A DNA stretch of 64,000 nucleotides from Desulfovibrionaceae bacterium (GTDB taxonomy: Bacteria; Desulfobacterota; Desulfovibrionia; Desulfovibrionales; Desulfovibrionaceae). Shown piece after piece: positions 54,166 through 63,663 of this stretch (positions are counted from its first letter, which is position 1; each line of letters opens with the position of its first letter). Where the stretch lies: NCBI GenBank assembly GCA_019421865.1, contig JAHZEL010000004.1, positions 1-64,000 of the forward strand, written 5' to 3'. The position numbers were made by a program, and so were the translations under genes. A model generated the notes under the pieces. The model searched no databases. It worked only from the letters and a program-made list of their open reading frames with translations, and was not told where the DNA came from.

Positions 54166-54609
54166 ATGGAAATAAATTTCGCAGAAACGGAACAGAAGTT
54201 CTCCGACTACCTCAAGCAGAAGGGGCTTCGTGTCACGCCGCAGCGTCTAAAAATTCTGGAAGCCTTTCTGCAGGCCCACGATCATGTGTCGATGGAAGAA
54301 CTTTCCCTGCTCGTGCGCTCGAAGGACAACACCATCGGGCAGGTTACGGTATATCGTACGCTCAAGCTGCTCTGCGAGGCGGGCCTCGCCTCAGCCGTGA
54401 ACTTTGAGGAAGGCATGGTGCGCTATGAGCCTCTGGGCATGCATCACCATGACCATCTGGTCTGCGAAAAGTGCGGCAAAAAAATAGAATTCGTGAACGA
54501 CGCCATCGAAAATCTTCAGGAAAAGGTCTGCCGCGTGCACGACTTCATTCCCACCTCGCACCACATGGTGCTCTACGGCATCTGCGCCGACTGCAGACAG
54601 AAGGCCTGA
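54166..54609 (+). CDS. Fur family metal-responsive repressor
   Basis: A 147-residue regulator with an N-terminal winged helix (QRLKILEAF, TVYRTLKLLCEAG) and a C-terminal dimerisation domain with HHHDHLVCEKCG and ICADC, giving the two CxxC zinc pairs and His cluster. Fur, PerR and Zur cannot be separated from this alone; the presence of HHHDH favours Fur. Its stop directly precedes the ATG of yjbQ. Confidence 0.92.
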   Translation: MEINFAETEQKFSDYLKQKGLRVTPQRLKILEAFLQAHDHVSMEELSLLVRSKDNTIGQVTVYRTLKLLCEAGLASAVNFEEGMVRYEPLGMHHHDHLVCEKCGKKIEFVNDAIENLQEKVCRVHDFIPTSHHMVLYGICADCRQKA

Positions 54610-55005
54610 ATGAAAACGCTCACCCTTCGCACGCATGCCCGGGAGGAAATGACGAACGTGACGGACCTTGTCCGCAGCGCCGTCAGGGAAAACGGCTGGC
54701 ACGACGGCGTGCTCGTCGTGTTCTGCCCTCACACCACCTGCGGCCTTACCGTGAACGAAGGCTTTGATCCCGACGTCGCCCGCGACATGACCCGTTTTCT
54801 TCACGAGCGCATTCCGCAGCAGTATCCCTTCCGTCATGCCGAAGGCAACGCCGACGCCCATATCAAGGCCAGTCTTTTCGGCCCTTCCGTGCAGCTCATC
54901 GTTGAAGAGGGCAGGCTCATGCTCGGCACATGGCAGGCCGTCTGGCTCTTTGAAGGCGACGGCCCCCGGGAGCGGCAGCTCTGGCTGAAGTGGATTCAGG
55001 CATGA
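54610..55005 (+). CDS. YjbQ/UPF0047 family protein
   Basis: A 131-residue protein of a widespread family once suggested to have thiamine-phosphate synthase activity. The HTTCGLTVNE and QLIVEEGRLMLGTWQ segments are diagnostic. Its gene directly follows fur with no gap. Confidence 0.9.
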   Translation: MKTLTLRTHAREEMTNVTDLVRSAVRENGWHDGVLVVFCPHTTCGLTVNEGFDPDVARDMTRFLHERIPQQYPFRHAEGNADAHIKASLFGPSVQLIVEEGRLMLGTWQAVWLFEGDGPRERQLWLKWIQA

Positions 55006-55052
55006 CGGCCGGGAAAGCCCTGCCCCCTCTCCGGAAAACAATCACGTCTTCC

Positions 55053-56201
55053 TCATCCCTGCACGCGTCGGCAATACCCGCCCGGCAGCCCCTCAGGACT
55101 CAGCACCAGCTGCCAGAGCTGAATGCTTCGTGCCCGGAACGCTCCGGCACAGGACAGAAGATAATAGCGGTACATGCGCCGCTCCCGCTCCGTGCAGGAA
55201 AACGCCCCTTCCTTCAGACCGCGCTCAAAGTTCTCATGCCATGCCATGAGCGTTTTGTCGTAGTCCACGCCGAAGTTCTGCCAGTCCTCCAGTATGAAAT
55301 CCCTCTCCAGAGAGTCCACCAGCGTTGAAGGCGAAGGCAGTATGCCGTTGGGAAAAATATAGTGCGTAAGCCAGGGATCGGCACCGGCCCCGGCGCCCAG
55401 CGCGCCGTTGCTTCCTATGCTGTGCAGCAGAAAAAGCCCGCCGCCTTTCAGACAGTTTCTGGCGATGTCCATGAACTCCCTGTAGTTGCGCCGTCCCACA
55501 TGTTCAAACATGCCCACGGATACGACTCTGTCCCAGTCGCCGCGCAACCCTCTGTAGTCCATGAGCCGGAACTCCACATCCGCGCCGCTGTTTTCTGCCC
55601 TGTCCTGCGCAAAGGCCAGCTGTTCGCGTGACACCGTAATACCCGTCACCTTCACATGATGCTCCCCGGCCATGTGCAGGGCAAGCGTGCCCCAGCCGCA
55701 GCCGATGTCCAGCACCGTCATGCCCGGTTCCAGCGCCAGCTTGCGGCAGATCATTTCCATCTTGTTTCTCTGCGCCTCGTCCAGTCCCGCCGCGCCTCTG
55801 TTCGTCACATCCTCCCATCTCGCGCAGCTGTACTGCATGCTCGGCCCGAGCATGGTGCGAAACAGCGCAGGATCCGTATCGTAGTGCGCCTTCGCCACCA
55901 TGAAGGCCCGTGCGCGGCTCTGCAGATTGAAGATCGTATGCGCGGCCTCCGTCAGCCAGAACGGCAACGTCCGTGACAACGTCTGTTCAAGCCGTGCCCT
56001 CAGCGCACGGCAGAACATGGCGTCCATAGCCTCACAGTCCCACCAGCCGTCCATGTAGGCTTCGCCGAGTCCCAGCGTGCCCTGCCGAAGTACGCGCGCG
56101 TAGAGATCGTCATTATGAACCTGAATGTCCCAGGGCCTGTCGCCGTTGATCCGGATATCCGCCCTTTCCGCCAGCTTCTGCACCAGCTCCCGTGCCTTCA
56201 T
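55053..56201 (-). CDS. cfa: Cyclopropane-fatty-acyl-phospholipid synthase family
   Basis: A 382-residue SAM-dependent methyltransferase starting at 56201 (MKARELVQKL), with AAGGAG upstream. VLDIGCGWGTLALHMA is the SAM loop; MQYSCARW and the GMFEHVGRRNY segment are typical. It has the small N-terminal extension of bacterial Cfa. It should cyclopropanate membrane unsaturated fatty acids in stationary phase or stress. Divergent from the DUF2157 gene. Confidence 0.94.
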   Translation of the reverse strand: MKARELVQKLAERADIRINGDRPWDIQVHNDDLYARVLRQGTLGLGEAYMDGWWDCEAMDAMFCRALRARLEQTLSRTLPFWLTEAAHTIFNLQSRARAFMVAKAHYDTDPALFRTMLGPSMQYSCARWEDVTNRGAAGLDEAQRNKMEMICRKLALEPGMTVLDIGCGWGTLALHMAGEHHVKVTGITVSREQLAFAQDRAENSGADVEFRLMDYRGLRGDWDRVVSVGMFEHVGRRNYREFMDIARNCLKGGGLFLLHSIGSNGALGAGAGADPWLTHYIFPNGILPSPSTLVDSLERDFILEDWQNFGVDYDKTLMAWHENFERGLKEGAFSCTERERRMYRYYLLSCAGAFRARSIQLWQLVLSPEGLPGGYCRRVQG

Positions 56202-56398
56202 GTTCACTCCTTTTTTCTGCACGGTAGCCGAAACAGGAGCCCCTCTCCATGATAGAGCGCCCTTCTACGGGAAAAGCTAACGCATGAGCAGACCGCGCGG
56301 GGCTCCGAAGCGGGTCTCAAGCAGGGCCGCCGCAGTTTTTACTTGAACGGACCAGCCAGGCATGATTCAATTTCTCTATTCCCTGTCTTCTTTCCGGG

Positions 56399-58873
56399 AT
56401 GGACATTATGACAACGATTCCCCCGCTTTCCGATATCGCCAGACCTGAACGCACGCTTCTTCTTACAGGCGCTGCTCTCGTGCTGACCGCCATCGTCTAC
56501 TTCGTCGCCTGGAACTGGCACGCCCTGCCGGGAGAGGCTAAATTCATCATGGCCGGAACAGGTATGGCCCTGTGCATGGGGCTTGCCCTCGCAACCGAAA
56601 GAAAACACATGACTCCGGCGTCCTCTTCTGCCCTGTTTGCCGCGGCCCTCTTCACGGGACTCTTCTGGATCGTCTTCGGACAGATATTCCAGAGCGACAC
56701 CACAACCAGGGACTTCTGCCTCATCTGGGCTGCGAGCACGATTCCGCTTTTTCTTCTGCGCCGCAACGCCCTGCTGTGGAATCTGCTCGTCGTGCTGCTC
56801 TCCGTCGGCAGCTGCGCGGATCCGCTGCTCGAACCCTGGGATGGCGCATGGACCTCGCATCTTCTCACGCCGCTTCTTGTCGCCGCGGCCTGCTGCGCCA
56901 TCGCCATGCTGCCGCCGGGAATTCTTCGCCGCTCTCCGGGCCTCAACTCATGGCTCACGCTGCCCCTCACCCTGCTTCTGGCCGAAGCCACCGCGCTGTG
57001 CGCCATGCTCATACTCTTCAAACGGTATCAGTATCACGCCTCTCTGCCGGAAACGATGGCCGGTCCGCTTGCCCTGATCGCCGTTCTTGTACCGGCCGTG
57101 CGTACCCGCAACGCCGTCGCGCTCTGCGAAACGGCCCTGTGCGGCATGGTTCTGGTAAACGCCGCCGTATTTCGCCTCTTCGAGGCTCTGCCCAATACGG
57201 CCCTTGCCGCCGTATTCACCCTCGTCAACCTTCTGTGCACCGTTTTTCTCGCCGCCGTCCTGCCCGGATTTCTTCGCTGGAATGAGTACCCGCGTCTGCG
57301 CACGGCGCTCAGTCACGCGCCCTCTCTTCTCGGCGGCTTCTTTTCCGCCCTCTCCTTTCTCGCGCTGACTGCGTTCGCTTTCTCCGAACTCGATTTCTCC
57401 GACACTCTGCTCGTGGCCGGACTTATCTATATGCCCTGCGGCGTGCTGCTGTGGCGTCTGCGCAGGAAAAGCGCCTTCGTCGCCGTTTTCAGCTCGGTTC
57501 TCATCACCGGCGGTTCCCTCTGCTTTCACATCGGTCTTCTGGAATACTCCTCGGGCATCATCCTCGCTTCCGTATGGACGGCAGCGGTTCTGCTCTACCT
57601 GCTGCTGGACTACACGCCTCTGCGCTTCTCCGCCGTGTTCTGGGCGCTCATATCCACGATCATCCTTCTTCCTGATCTTCCCTTCCCGAGTGACGGCCTC
57701 ACCCTTGCCGCCTTTTTCTTCTGCGCTCTTCCCCTGTTCGCAGCCGCCGCAGGCCGTTTTCCACGCAGCTTTCTGCGCCCTGCGGCCTTCGCCTGTCTCT
57801 GTACGCTTCTTCTGATCTCCCCCTCGTTTCCGCCGATTTCTGACCTGCGCATGGAGTTCGGCACGGCGGAAGAGAAAATCACCATTACGCTTGCCGCACT
57901 CACCCTTGCGGCGCTGCTGTGGCGAAACCTTCCGAAAAGAACTGTCTTCTCGCGACCTGCGCCGCTGGAAATCATCGCGGCCGTCATCGGCATGCTGGTG
58001 CTGTGGATTCTGAGCCCGCTGGAAAACCTGATTGCGCTGAACTGTCTCTTCGCAGGTCTCAACGCCTCCTGCCGAAACGGCTCAGCCCCGGAGAAAAACG
58101 TCTCAGGCAGCGACAGGCCTCTCATCTTCCTGGGAGTCCTTACTCTTACGGTCAGCTGCCTGCTCTTCTATTATCTGCCCGTCTTCACCTTCCGGGAAAA
58201 AATGATGGACATGGGCCTTCCCGGGCTCTGTCTGCTTACTGCAGGACTGTGGATGGAATACCGATTCCGTACATCGGACCGCGCCGGAAACACGCTTCCG
58301 CCAGCCGTGCCGCCTCTGCTGCGTCAGGCACTGCCCTTTGCGCTGTGCGCCGCCGTACTCATCGCGCTGTTCTGCACGGCCGCCGCAGATAGAAAGCGTC
58401 TTCTGCGGGAAGGAGAGGAATTGCTGCTGCCCCTTGCTCCGAAAGACCCGCGCGCCTTTCTGTTCGGAGACTACATGGCGCTCAGCTATGATCTTGACCT
58501 GCTGCTTTTCCATACAAAAAGCGGGCCGGGCTGCCTGCCTCTTACGGTGGATGAAGAACGCACGGCCCATGCCTCCCCGGACGGCATTCTGCCGGGAAAG
58601 GATTGCAAAGAGGTTCCCGCACCTGCGCTGACGGTAGACAGAACGGCTTCCGGCGACCTCAGACTGCGCCTGCCGAGGCGCTTCTACATGGAAGAGGGAC
58701 TTGGGCCTCTGCTTGAAAATGCGGCCTTTGCCGTTCTTCGGTTCGACAGCAAGAACCGTCTGCTTCTGACCGGTCTTGCCGACGAAAACGGTCGGCTCAT
58801 CAGACCGCGGCCTGAAGAGGCGACAAAGAACCGGGATGCTCTGCCCCAAGCTGAAAGCAAAACAACGCCCTGA
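56399..58873 (+). CDS. DUF2157-DUF4401-GDYXXLXY membrane fusion protein
   Basis: An 824-residue membrane protein. The N-terminal 300 or so residues resemble DUF2157, with about ten transmembrane helices; the middle resembles DUF4401; and residues about 660-810 are the GDYXXLXY domain with the signature FGDYMALSY near residue 691. These three parts are often separate adjacent genes; here they form one polypeptide. Function unknown, presumably an inner-membrane and periplasmic complex. Start could be ATG at 56399 or 56408. Confidence 0.82.
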   Translation: MDIMTTIPPLSDIARPERTLLLTGAALVLTAIVYFVAWNWHALPGEAKFIMAGTGMALCMGLALATERKHMTPASSSALFAAALFTGLFWIVFGQIFQSDTTTRDFCLIWAASTIPLFLLRRNALLWNLLVVLLSVGSCADPLLEPWDGAWTSHLLTPLLVAAACCAIAMLPPGILRRSPGLNSWLTLPLTLLLAEATALCAMLILFKRYQYHASLPETMAGPLALIAVLVPAVRTRNAVALCETALCGMVLVNAAVFRLFEALPNTALAAVFTLVNLLCTVFLAAVLPGFLRWNEYPRLRTALSHAPSLLGGFFSALSFLALTAFAFSELDFSDTLLVAGLIYMPCGVLLWRLRRKSAFVAVFSSVLITGGSLCFHIGLLEYSSGIILASVWTAAVLLYLLLDYTPLRFSAVFWALISTIILLPDLPFPSDGLTLAAFFFCALPLFAAAAGRFPRSFLRPAAFACLCTLLLISPSFPPISDLRMEFGTAEEKITITLAALTLAALLWRNLPKRTVFSRPAPLEIIAAVIGMLVLWILSPLENLIALNCLFAGLNASCRNGSAPEKNVSGSDRPLIFLGVLTLTVSCLLFYYLPVFTFREKMMDMGLPGLCLLTAGLWMEYRFRTSDRAGNTLPPAVPPLLRQALPFALCAAVLIALFCTAAADRKRLLREGEELLLPLAPKDPRAFLFGDYMALSYDLDLLLFHTKSGPGCLPLTVDEERTAHASPDGILPGKDCKEVPAPALTVDRTASGDLRLRLPRRFYMEEGLGPLLENAAFAVLRFDSKNRLLLTGLADENGRLIRPRPEEATKNRDALPQAESKTTP

Positions 58874-59008
58874 TTTCCAGAAAAAACGACTGCCATCATC
58901 GGCGCAGACGAACGAAGAATTCTTATGACAGGGAGGACAAGCCCCCAGAAGCATCCACCGACCGCCCTCCGTCCCGGCAATACAAGATGCAGCAGAACAG
59001 CTTGCGGA

Positions 59009-59677
59009 TCAGGCGATAAGGTATGCTTCGGGGCTTGAAAGCATCTGCTGCATTTCGTTGATGAGGCGGCAGGTATGAAAACCGTCGGCCGCAGCATGGT
59101 GCACGGATACCGACACGGGAATGATGATCTTCTCCCCTCGCGTCTCGTAACGGCCGAACTTGATGAGCGGAGAAAGGAATCGACTCTCTGCACAGGAATC
59201 CTGCGCAAAGTTCGTAAAGGTCAGCCACGGCAGACTGGATACGGGACAGATGTTCGGCGGCTCATGGTCGCGGGCCTTGATCTTTCCCGTCACATGGCGA
59301 TAGCGGGCCATATCGTCCAGCACCACGTCATAGAAGCGGGAAAAATTGCCGCTGTATTCGCTCCAGATATCGGTGAACGTTTCGTTCTCCGGATGGAACA
59401 GCGTGTAGCAGGGATGCACGACATCCCAGAAGCCCGGCTCGCCGAGTCCGTTGATCGCCATGCGGAATTCCTCATGACTGTTCACGGCCCGCATGATCAC
59501 ATAGAGCATGACGGGAAAAAACTTCAGCCCCTTTTTCTGACGAAAGCGCTGAAGATTCGTCATGTCGAGATCGGCACCGAGATTATACCGGCACCGTATC
59601 GTGTTGATGTAGTAGTCGAAGTAAACGCTTCTCGGCCACGTTTCCCGGTTGATCACATGAAAGAGCGGCTTTTCCAT
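59009..59677 (-). CDS. Type A chloramphenicol O-acetyltransferase homologue
   Basis: A 222-residue trimeric CAT-fold enzyme of typical length. The catalytic His is in HHAAADGFH (about 193-201), where CAT enzymes read HHAVCDGFH, and Asp198 keeps the structural role. The N-terminal ETWPRSVYFDYY resembles the CAT start. Activity against chloramphenicol is likely but not certain; some CatA homologues act on other substrates. No resistance element or insertion sequence is adjacent. Confidence 0.85.
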   Translation of the reverse strand: MEKPLFHVINRETWPRSVYFDYYINTIRCRYNLGADLDMTNLQRFRQKKGLKFFPVMLYVIMRAVNSHEEFRMAINGLGEPGFWDVVHPCYTLFHPENETFTDIWSEYSGNFSRFYDVVLDDMARYRHVTGKIKARDHEPPNICPVSSLPWLTFTNFAQDSCAESRFLSPLIKFGRYETRGEKIIIPVSVSVHHAAADGFHTCRLINEMQQMLSSPEAYLIA

Positions 59678-59730
59678 ACCGTTTCCGCTTCCGAGGTTCC
59701 CGGCAAGAGGTCTGCGTTTCCGTCACGCGC

Positions 59731-60036
59731 TCAGCAGACGAACAGCTCCATGACGAAAACCAGCACACAGGCCGCCACCGCCACGACGAAGAGACTCGCT
59801 CCTCGCCAGGCCAGCGCCACGGCTGCCGCCAGTCCGGCCAGTCCGGAAAGCTGACTGCCCGTGGAATCCAGTATGGCCGGAAACGTCATGACAGACAAGG
59901 TGACGTAGGGAATATAGTAAAGGAACGAACGTATGGTGACGTTGTGCACCTCGCGGCGGATGAGCGTCAGCGGCAGCACGCGGATGAGGTAGGTGACGAT
60001 GGCCATCACCGCAATATAGATGAGCGTATCACGCAT
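59731..60036 (-). CDS. azlD: AzlD-like small subunit of branched-chain amino acid exporter
   Basis: A 101-residue protein with about four membrane segments and the family LIRVLPLTLIRR motif. The ATG at 60036 lies inside azlC's last codons with GAGGA at a suitable spacing, so translation is coupled. Paired with AzlC, it should export branched-chain amino acids. Confidence 0.88.
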   Translation of the reverse strand: MRDTLIYIAVMAIVTYLIRVLPLTLIRREVHNVTIRSFLYYIPYVTLSVMTFPAILDSTGSQLSGLAGLAAAVALAWRGASLFVVAVAACVLVFVMELFVC

Positions 60037-60799
60037 GAGGATCATCCTCCCCGCCCGCAGCGTCCTTTTTTCCGTCGCCTCCGCTACCGCTGGCCAGTCC
60101 CCTGTCCACAGGGAAGAGGAAGGCCGCAACACCGGAAACGAGCACCGTAAGAATGATGATCTTCATGCCGCCGGAAATGCCGTCGAACAGCGGTACCCGG
60201 GCAAAAATCCAGCTCAGAACCATGGACGCCAGAATAAGCATGCCGAGAAGCCTGTCCTTGCGGGCCGGAGGCACGATGATGGCGATGAACATGCCGTACA
60301 GCGCCACGCTGAGCGCCGTCACGATACGGGCGGGCAGAACGTTGCCGAGCACCACACCGAACAGCGTGCCGAGCGCCCAGGCAGGCGATGCGATGCTCAC
60401 GGCGCCGTACACATAGAAGGGATCGAGGCGCCCCGGCACGTTCACGGAAATGCCGAAGATTTCGTCCGTGACTCCGTAGCCCACCAGAAGACGATGATAC
60501 ATGGGCGTATCCGGCGCCATCTTCTGTGAAAGAGAACAGGACATGAGCATGTAGCGCAGATTGATGACCAGCTGCGAAAGCGCCATTTCCCAGTACGAGG
60601 AACCGGCCGCCATGATGCCGAGCGCGGCGAATTCTCCGGCCGACGTCAGGTTGGTAAAGCTCATCAGCGTGGAGTCGAAGGCGGAAAGCCCGATATTGCG
60701 GCAGGCTATGCCCAGCGTGAACGACACGGCAAAATAACCGAGTGCAATGGGAATGCCGTCGCGCATTCCACCCAGAAAATGCTTCTTATGGTCCGCCAT
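60029..60799 (-). CDS. azlC: AzlC-like permease of branched-chain amino acid exporter
   Basis: A 256-residue inner-membrane protein with about six hydrophobic segments. The start at 60799 (MADHKKHFLG) is chosen because the N-terminal GGMRDGIPIALGY is the family signature. A Gly/Asp-rich C-terminal tail precedes the azlD start. Function: with AzlD, export of branched-chain amino acids or analogues. Confidence 0.9.
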   Translation of the reverse strand: MADHKKHFLGGMRDGIPIALGYFAVSFTLGIACRNIGLSAFDSTLMSFTNLTSAGEFAALGIMAAGSSYWEMALSQLVINLRYMLMSCSLSQKMAPDTPMYHRLLVGYGVTDEIFGISVNVPGRLDPFYVYGAVSIASPAWALGTLFGVVLGNVLPARIVTALSVALYGMFIAIIVPPARKDRLLGMLILASMVLSWIFARVPLFDGISGGMKIIILTVLVSGVAAFLFPVDRGLASGSGGDGKKDAAGGEDDPHA

Positions 60800-60989
60800 G
60801 AAATGATTCTCTCCCGAATATGTCCGCCGGATACCGCCGGGGTATGCGGCAGGCCGGTGATGTTCCCATGAATATTGAAGCCGTTTTCGCTCTGCGGGCA
60901 GCTTTGCCCGCAACAAGTCTCGCAGCCTGCACTTTTTCAGCGCAGGATTTCCGATGTTTCCTTATGCTCCGATAACAGGCAGGAGAGCT

Positions 60990-63068
60990 TCAGCTCTGAT
61001 CCTGCGTTTCTCCGCTCACGTACAACTGCTCGCGAAGGGCGCGAACCCGGTCGCGCAGTTCGGCGGCGCGCTCGAACTCCAGTTCTCTGGCCGCGGCGCG
61101 CATGGCCTTTTCCAGCTCCTCGATGAGTCGGGCGATGTCGGCGGCAGAACGCGGTGTCTCCTCGGCGGTCGCCTGAGCCTTTCTGCCCCTGGTCGATTTT
61201 CCGGCCTTGTCGCGGCCCTTGCCGCCCCTCCCCTTTTTCGCCGCGCCATCCTCATCTTTGCCGTACAGATTGTCCAGCGGATTTTCCAGCGCCTTGATCA
61301 CGGTGCGGGGCACGATGCTGTGTTCCTCGTTGTAGGCGATCTGCCTGTCGCGACGCCTCTGCGTCTCGTTCATGGCAGCCTGCATGGAGGGCGTCACCCT
61401 GTCGGCATAGAGAATGACACGGCCTTCGGCGTTTCGCGCGGCTCGACCGAAGGTCTGGATGAGCGCGCCCGTGGAACGGAGAAAACCTTCCTTGTCGGCA
61501 TCAAGAATGGCGACGAGAGACACCTCGGGGATATCAAGACCTTCGCGCAGAAGGTTGATGCCCACCAGCACGTCAAATTCTCCGGCCCGCAGCGCCCTGA
61601 TGATGGCGATGCGCTCCAGCGTGTCGATGTCCGAATGCAGGTAACGCGACGATACGCCCATCTCGTTGAAATATTCCGTCAGGTCCTCGGCCATGCGCTT
61701 GGTCAACGTGGTCACGAGCACTCTTTCGCCTCTGGCGGCCCGGGCCTTGCACTCGCCGAGCAGATCGTCCATCTGACCTTTCACGGGGCGGATCTCCACC
61801 TCGGGGTCAAGCAGGCCCGTCGGCCGGATCACCTGCTCCACCACCAGACCTGCGCTTCGGTCCAGTTCCCAGCGCCCGGGCGTGGCGGAAACAAAAATGC
61901 TCTGCCCTATGCGTTCTTCAAACTCGGCAAACTGCAGCGGCCGGTTGTCCAGCGCCGAAGGCAGGCGGAAGCCGTAATCCACCAGCGTGTTCTTGCGGGA
62001 CCGGTCGCCCTTGAACATGGCGCCCACCTGCGGGATGCTCATGTGGGACTCGTCCACGAACAGGAGAAAATCCTTCGGAAAATAGTCGAGAAGCGTGGAC
62101 GGCGGCTCACCCGCCGCACGCCCGTCGAGATGGCGGGAATAGTTTTCGATGCCGTTGCAGTAGCCGAGCTCCTCCATCATCTCGAGGTCAAGCTGCGTAC
62201 GCTGCTCCAGTCGCTGGGCTTCCAGAAGCTTGCCGCCTTCCTGAAACTGCACCAGCCTGTCCCGCAGTTCGTCCCGTATGTCGCTCATGGCGCGCACAAG
62301 GTTGTCGCGATCGGAAACATAGTGGCTGGCCGGATAGATCACGGTCTTGGCAATGCGTCCCAAAACCTCCCCGGTCAGAGGGTCGATCTCGCGAATGCCG
62401 TCGATCTCATCGCCGAAAAACTCGATATGCAGCGCCTTTTCATCTTCGTAGGCCGGGATGATCTCCAGCACGTCGCCGCGCACGCGGAAGGTGCCGCGGT
62501 GAAAATCATAGTCGTTGCGCGTGTACTGAATATCCACCAGGCGGGAGATGATGCTCTCCATGGAAACGGCCTGCCCCTCTTCCACGGGGATGATGAGCCG
62601 GGCATAGTATTCCGGCGACCCCAGGCCGTAAATGCACGACACCGACGCCACGATGATGACGTCCCGCCGCGTGAGCAGCGCGTGCGTGGCCGCATGGCGC
62701 AGCTTGTCGATGTTGTCGTTGATGGCGGAGTCCTTCTCGATATAGGTATCGGAAGAAGGAACATAGGCTTCAGGCTGATAATAGTCGTAATAGGAAACGA
62801 AGTATTCCACCGCGTTTTTCGGGAAAAGCGCGCGGAATTCTCCATAAAGCTGCGCGGCGAGCGTCTTGTTGTGGGCCAGAATAAGGGCCGGTCTGCCGGT
62901 ACGGGCAATGACGTTGGCCATGGTGAAGGTCTTGCCCGATCCGGTAACGCCGAGAAGCACCTGATCGCGGATACCGGCGTTCAGATTGGCGACCAGTTCA
63001 TCAATGGCCCCGGGCTGATCCCCGGTGGGCACAAAGGAAGAATGAAGCTGAAAAAGCTGTTCGGACAT
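60990..63068 (-). CDS. uvrB: Excinuclease ABC subunit B
   Basis: A 692-residue damage-verification helicase of nucleotide excision repair. GVTGSGKTFTMANV (Walker A), the beta-hairpin YYDYYQPEAYVP, FVDESHMS (motif II), and the C-terminal UVR motif ELEFERAAELRDRVRAL are all present. An extra Lys/Gly/Ala-rich stretch (about 600-640) precedes the UVR motif. uvrA and uvrC are not in the window. Confidence 0.98.
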   Translation of the reverse strand: MSEQLFQLHSSFVPTGDQPGAIDELVANLNAGIRDQVLLGVTGSGKTFTMANVIARTGRPALILAHNKTLAAQLYGEFRALFPKNAVEYFVSYYDYYQPEAYVPSSDTYIEKDSAINDNIDKLRHAATHALLTRRDVIIVASVSCIYGLGSPEYYARLIIPVEEGQAVSMESIISRLVDIQYTRNDYDFHRGTFRVRGDVLEIIPAYEDEKALHIEFFGDEIDGIREIDPLTGEVLGRIAKTVIYPASHYVSDRDNLVRAMSDIRDELRDRLVQFQEGGKLLEAQRLEQRTQLDLEMMEELGYCNGIENYSRHLDGRAAGEPPSTLLDYFPKDFLLFVDESHMSIPQVGAMFKGDRSRKNTLVDYGFRLPSALDNRPLQFAEFEERIGQSIFVSATPGRWELDRSAGLVVEQVIRPTGLLDPEVEIRPVKGQMDDLLGECKARAARGERVLVTTLTKRMAEDLTEYFNEMGVSSRYLHSDIDTLERIAIIRALRAGEFDVLVGINLLREGLDIPEVSLVAILDADKEGFLRSTGALIQTFGRAARNAEGRVILYADRVTPSMQAAMNETQRRRDRQIAYNEEHSIVPRTVIKALENPLDNLYGKDEDGAAKKGRGGKGRDKAGKSTRGRKAQATAEETPRSAADIARLIEELEKAMRAAARELEFERAAELRDRVRALREQLYVSGETQDQS

Positions 63069-63179
63069 GACCTTGACTCATCATTCGGAAAAAGGACGGC
63101 GGGGCGGGCCTGCGCGAGGCACATTCTGCCCGAACAGCGGATTTTTTCAAGGGGAAGATTTGCGTTTCCCGAAGCTTCC

Positions 63180-63659
63180 TCAGTGCAGGCCGAGAGCCGC
63201 ACGGACGGCGCGTTCCGCCTGAAGGCAGTCCTGCCCGTCCGGATGTCGGGCAGCCTCGCGGATAAGCGCCAGCCGCTCCGGCGTACGAGGATGAGAACTT
63301 CTGGCAAAAACCTGCGGATCCAGTCTGCCCTGGCAGAAGAAATGCCCGAGTACACGGCAGCCAGACTGCTCCAGCAGAGCCTCGGTGCGGGCAGCACAGC
63401 GCAAGGCATGCGCAGAATCCGGCCGCGCCGTCATGGTACCGAAGAAAAAGACGCTCCCACCCGGAAGACGCTCCATGAAGGAACGCATGGCAGGATCGGG
63501 TCCGCAGCGCCATGTCCAGAACCCGAGGATCCAGCGCTCAACGTGAAGCGAAGGAACCTCCTCCACCAAAAATACCGGCAGGGAAAGGCGCTCCGCCAGA
63601 AAACCGGCCACGGTACGCGTATTTCCCGTGCGGGACGAAAACACGATGGCGTCGCTCAC
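63180..63659 (-). CDS. Flavodoxin-like protein
   Basis: A 159-residue FMN-binding flavodoxin fold. The GTG start at 63659 is preferred: GGAGG precedes it and the frame then begins with the SSRTGNTRTVAG phosphate loop near residue 9. The sequence FFFGTMTARPDSAHA is the second flavin loop. It lies five bases after the Crp/Fnr gene, so it may be co-expressed with and controlled by it. Function unknown; could be an electron carrier. Confidence 0.8.
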   Translation of the reverse strand: MSDAIVFSSRTGNTRTVAGFLAERLSLPVFLVEEVPSLHVERWILGFWTWRCGPDPAMRSFMERLPGGSVFFFGTMTARPDSAHALRCAARTEALLEQSGCRVLGHFFCQGRLDPQVFARSSHPRTPERLALIREAARHPDGQDCLQAERAVRAALGLH

Positions 63660-63663
63660 GGCA

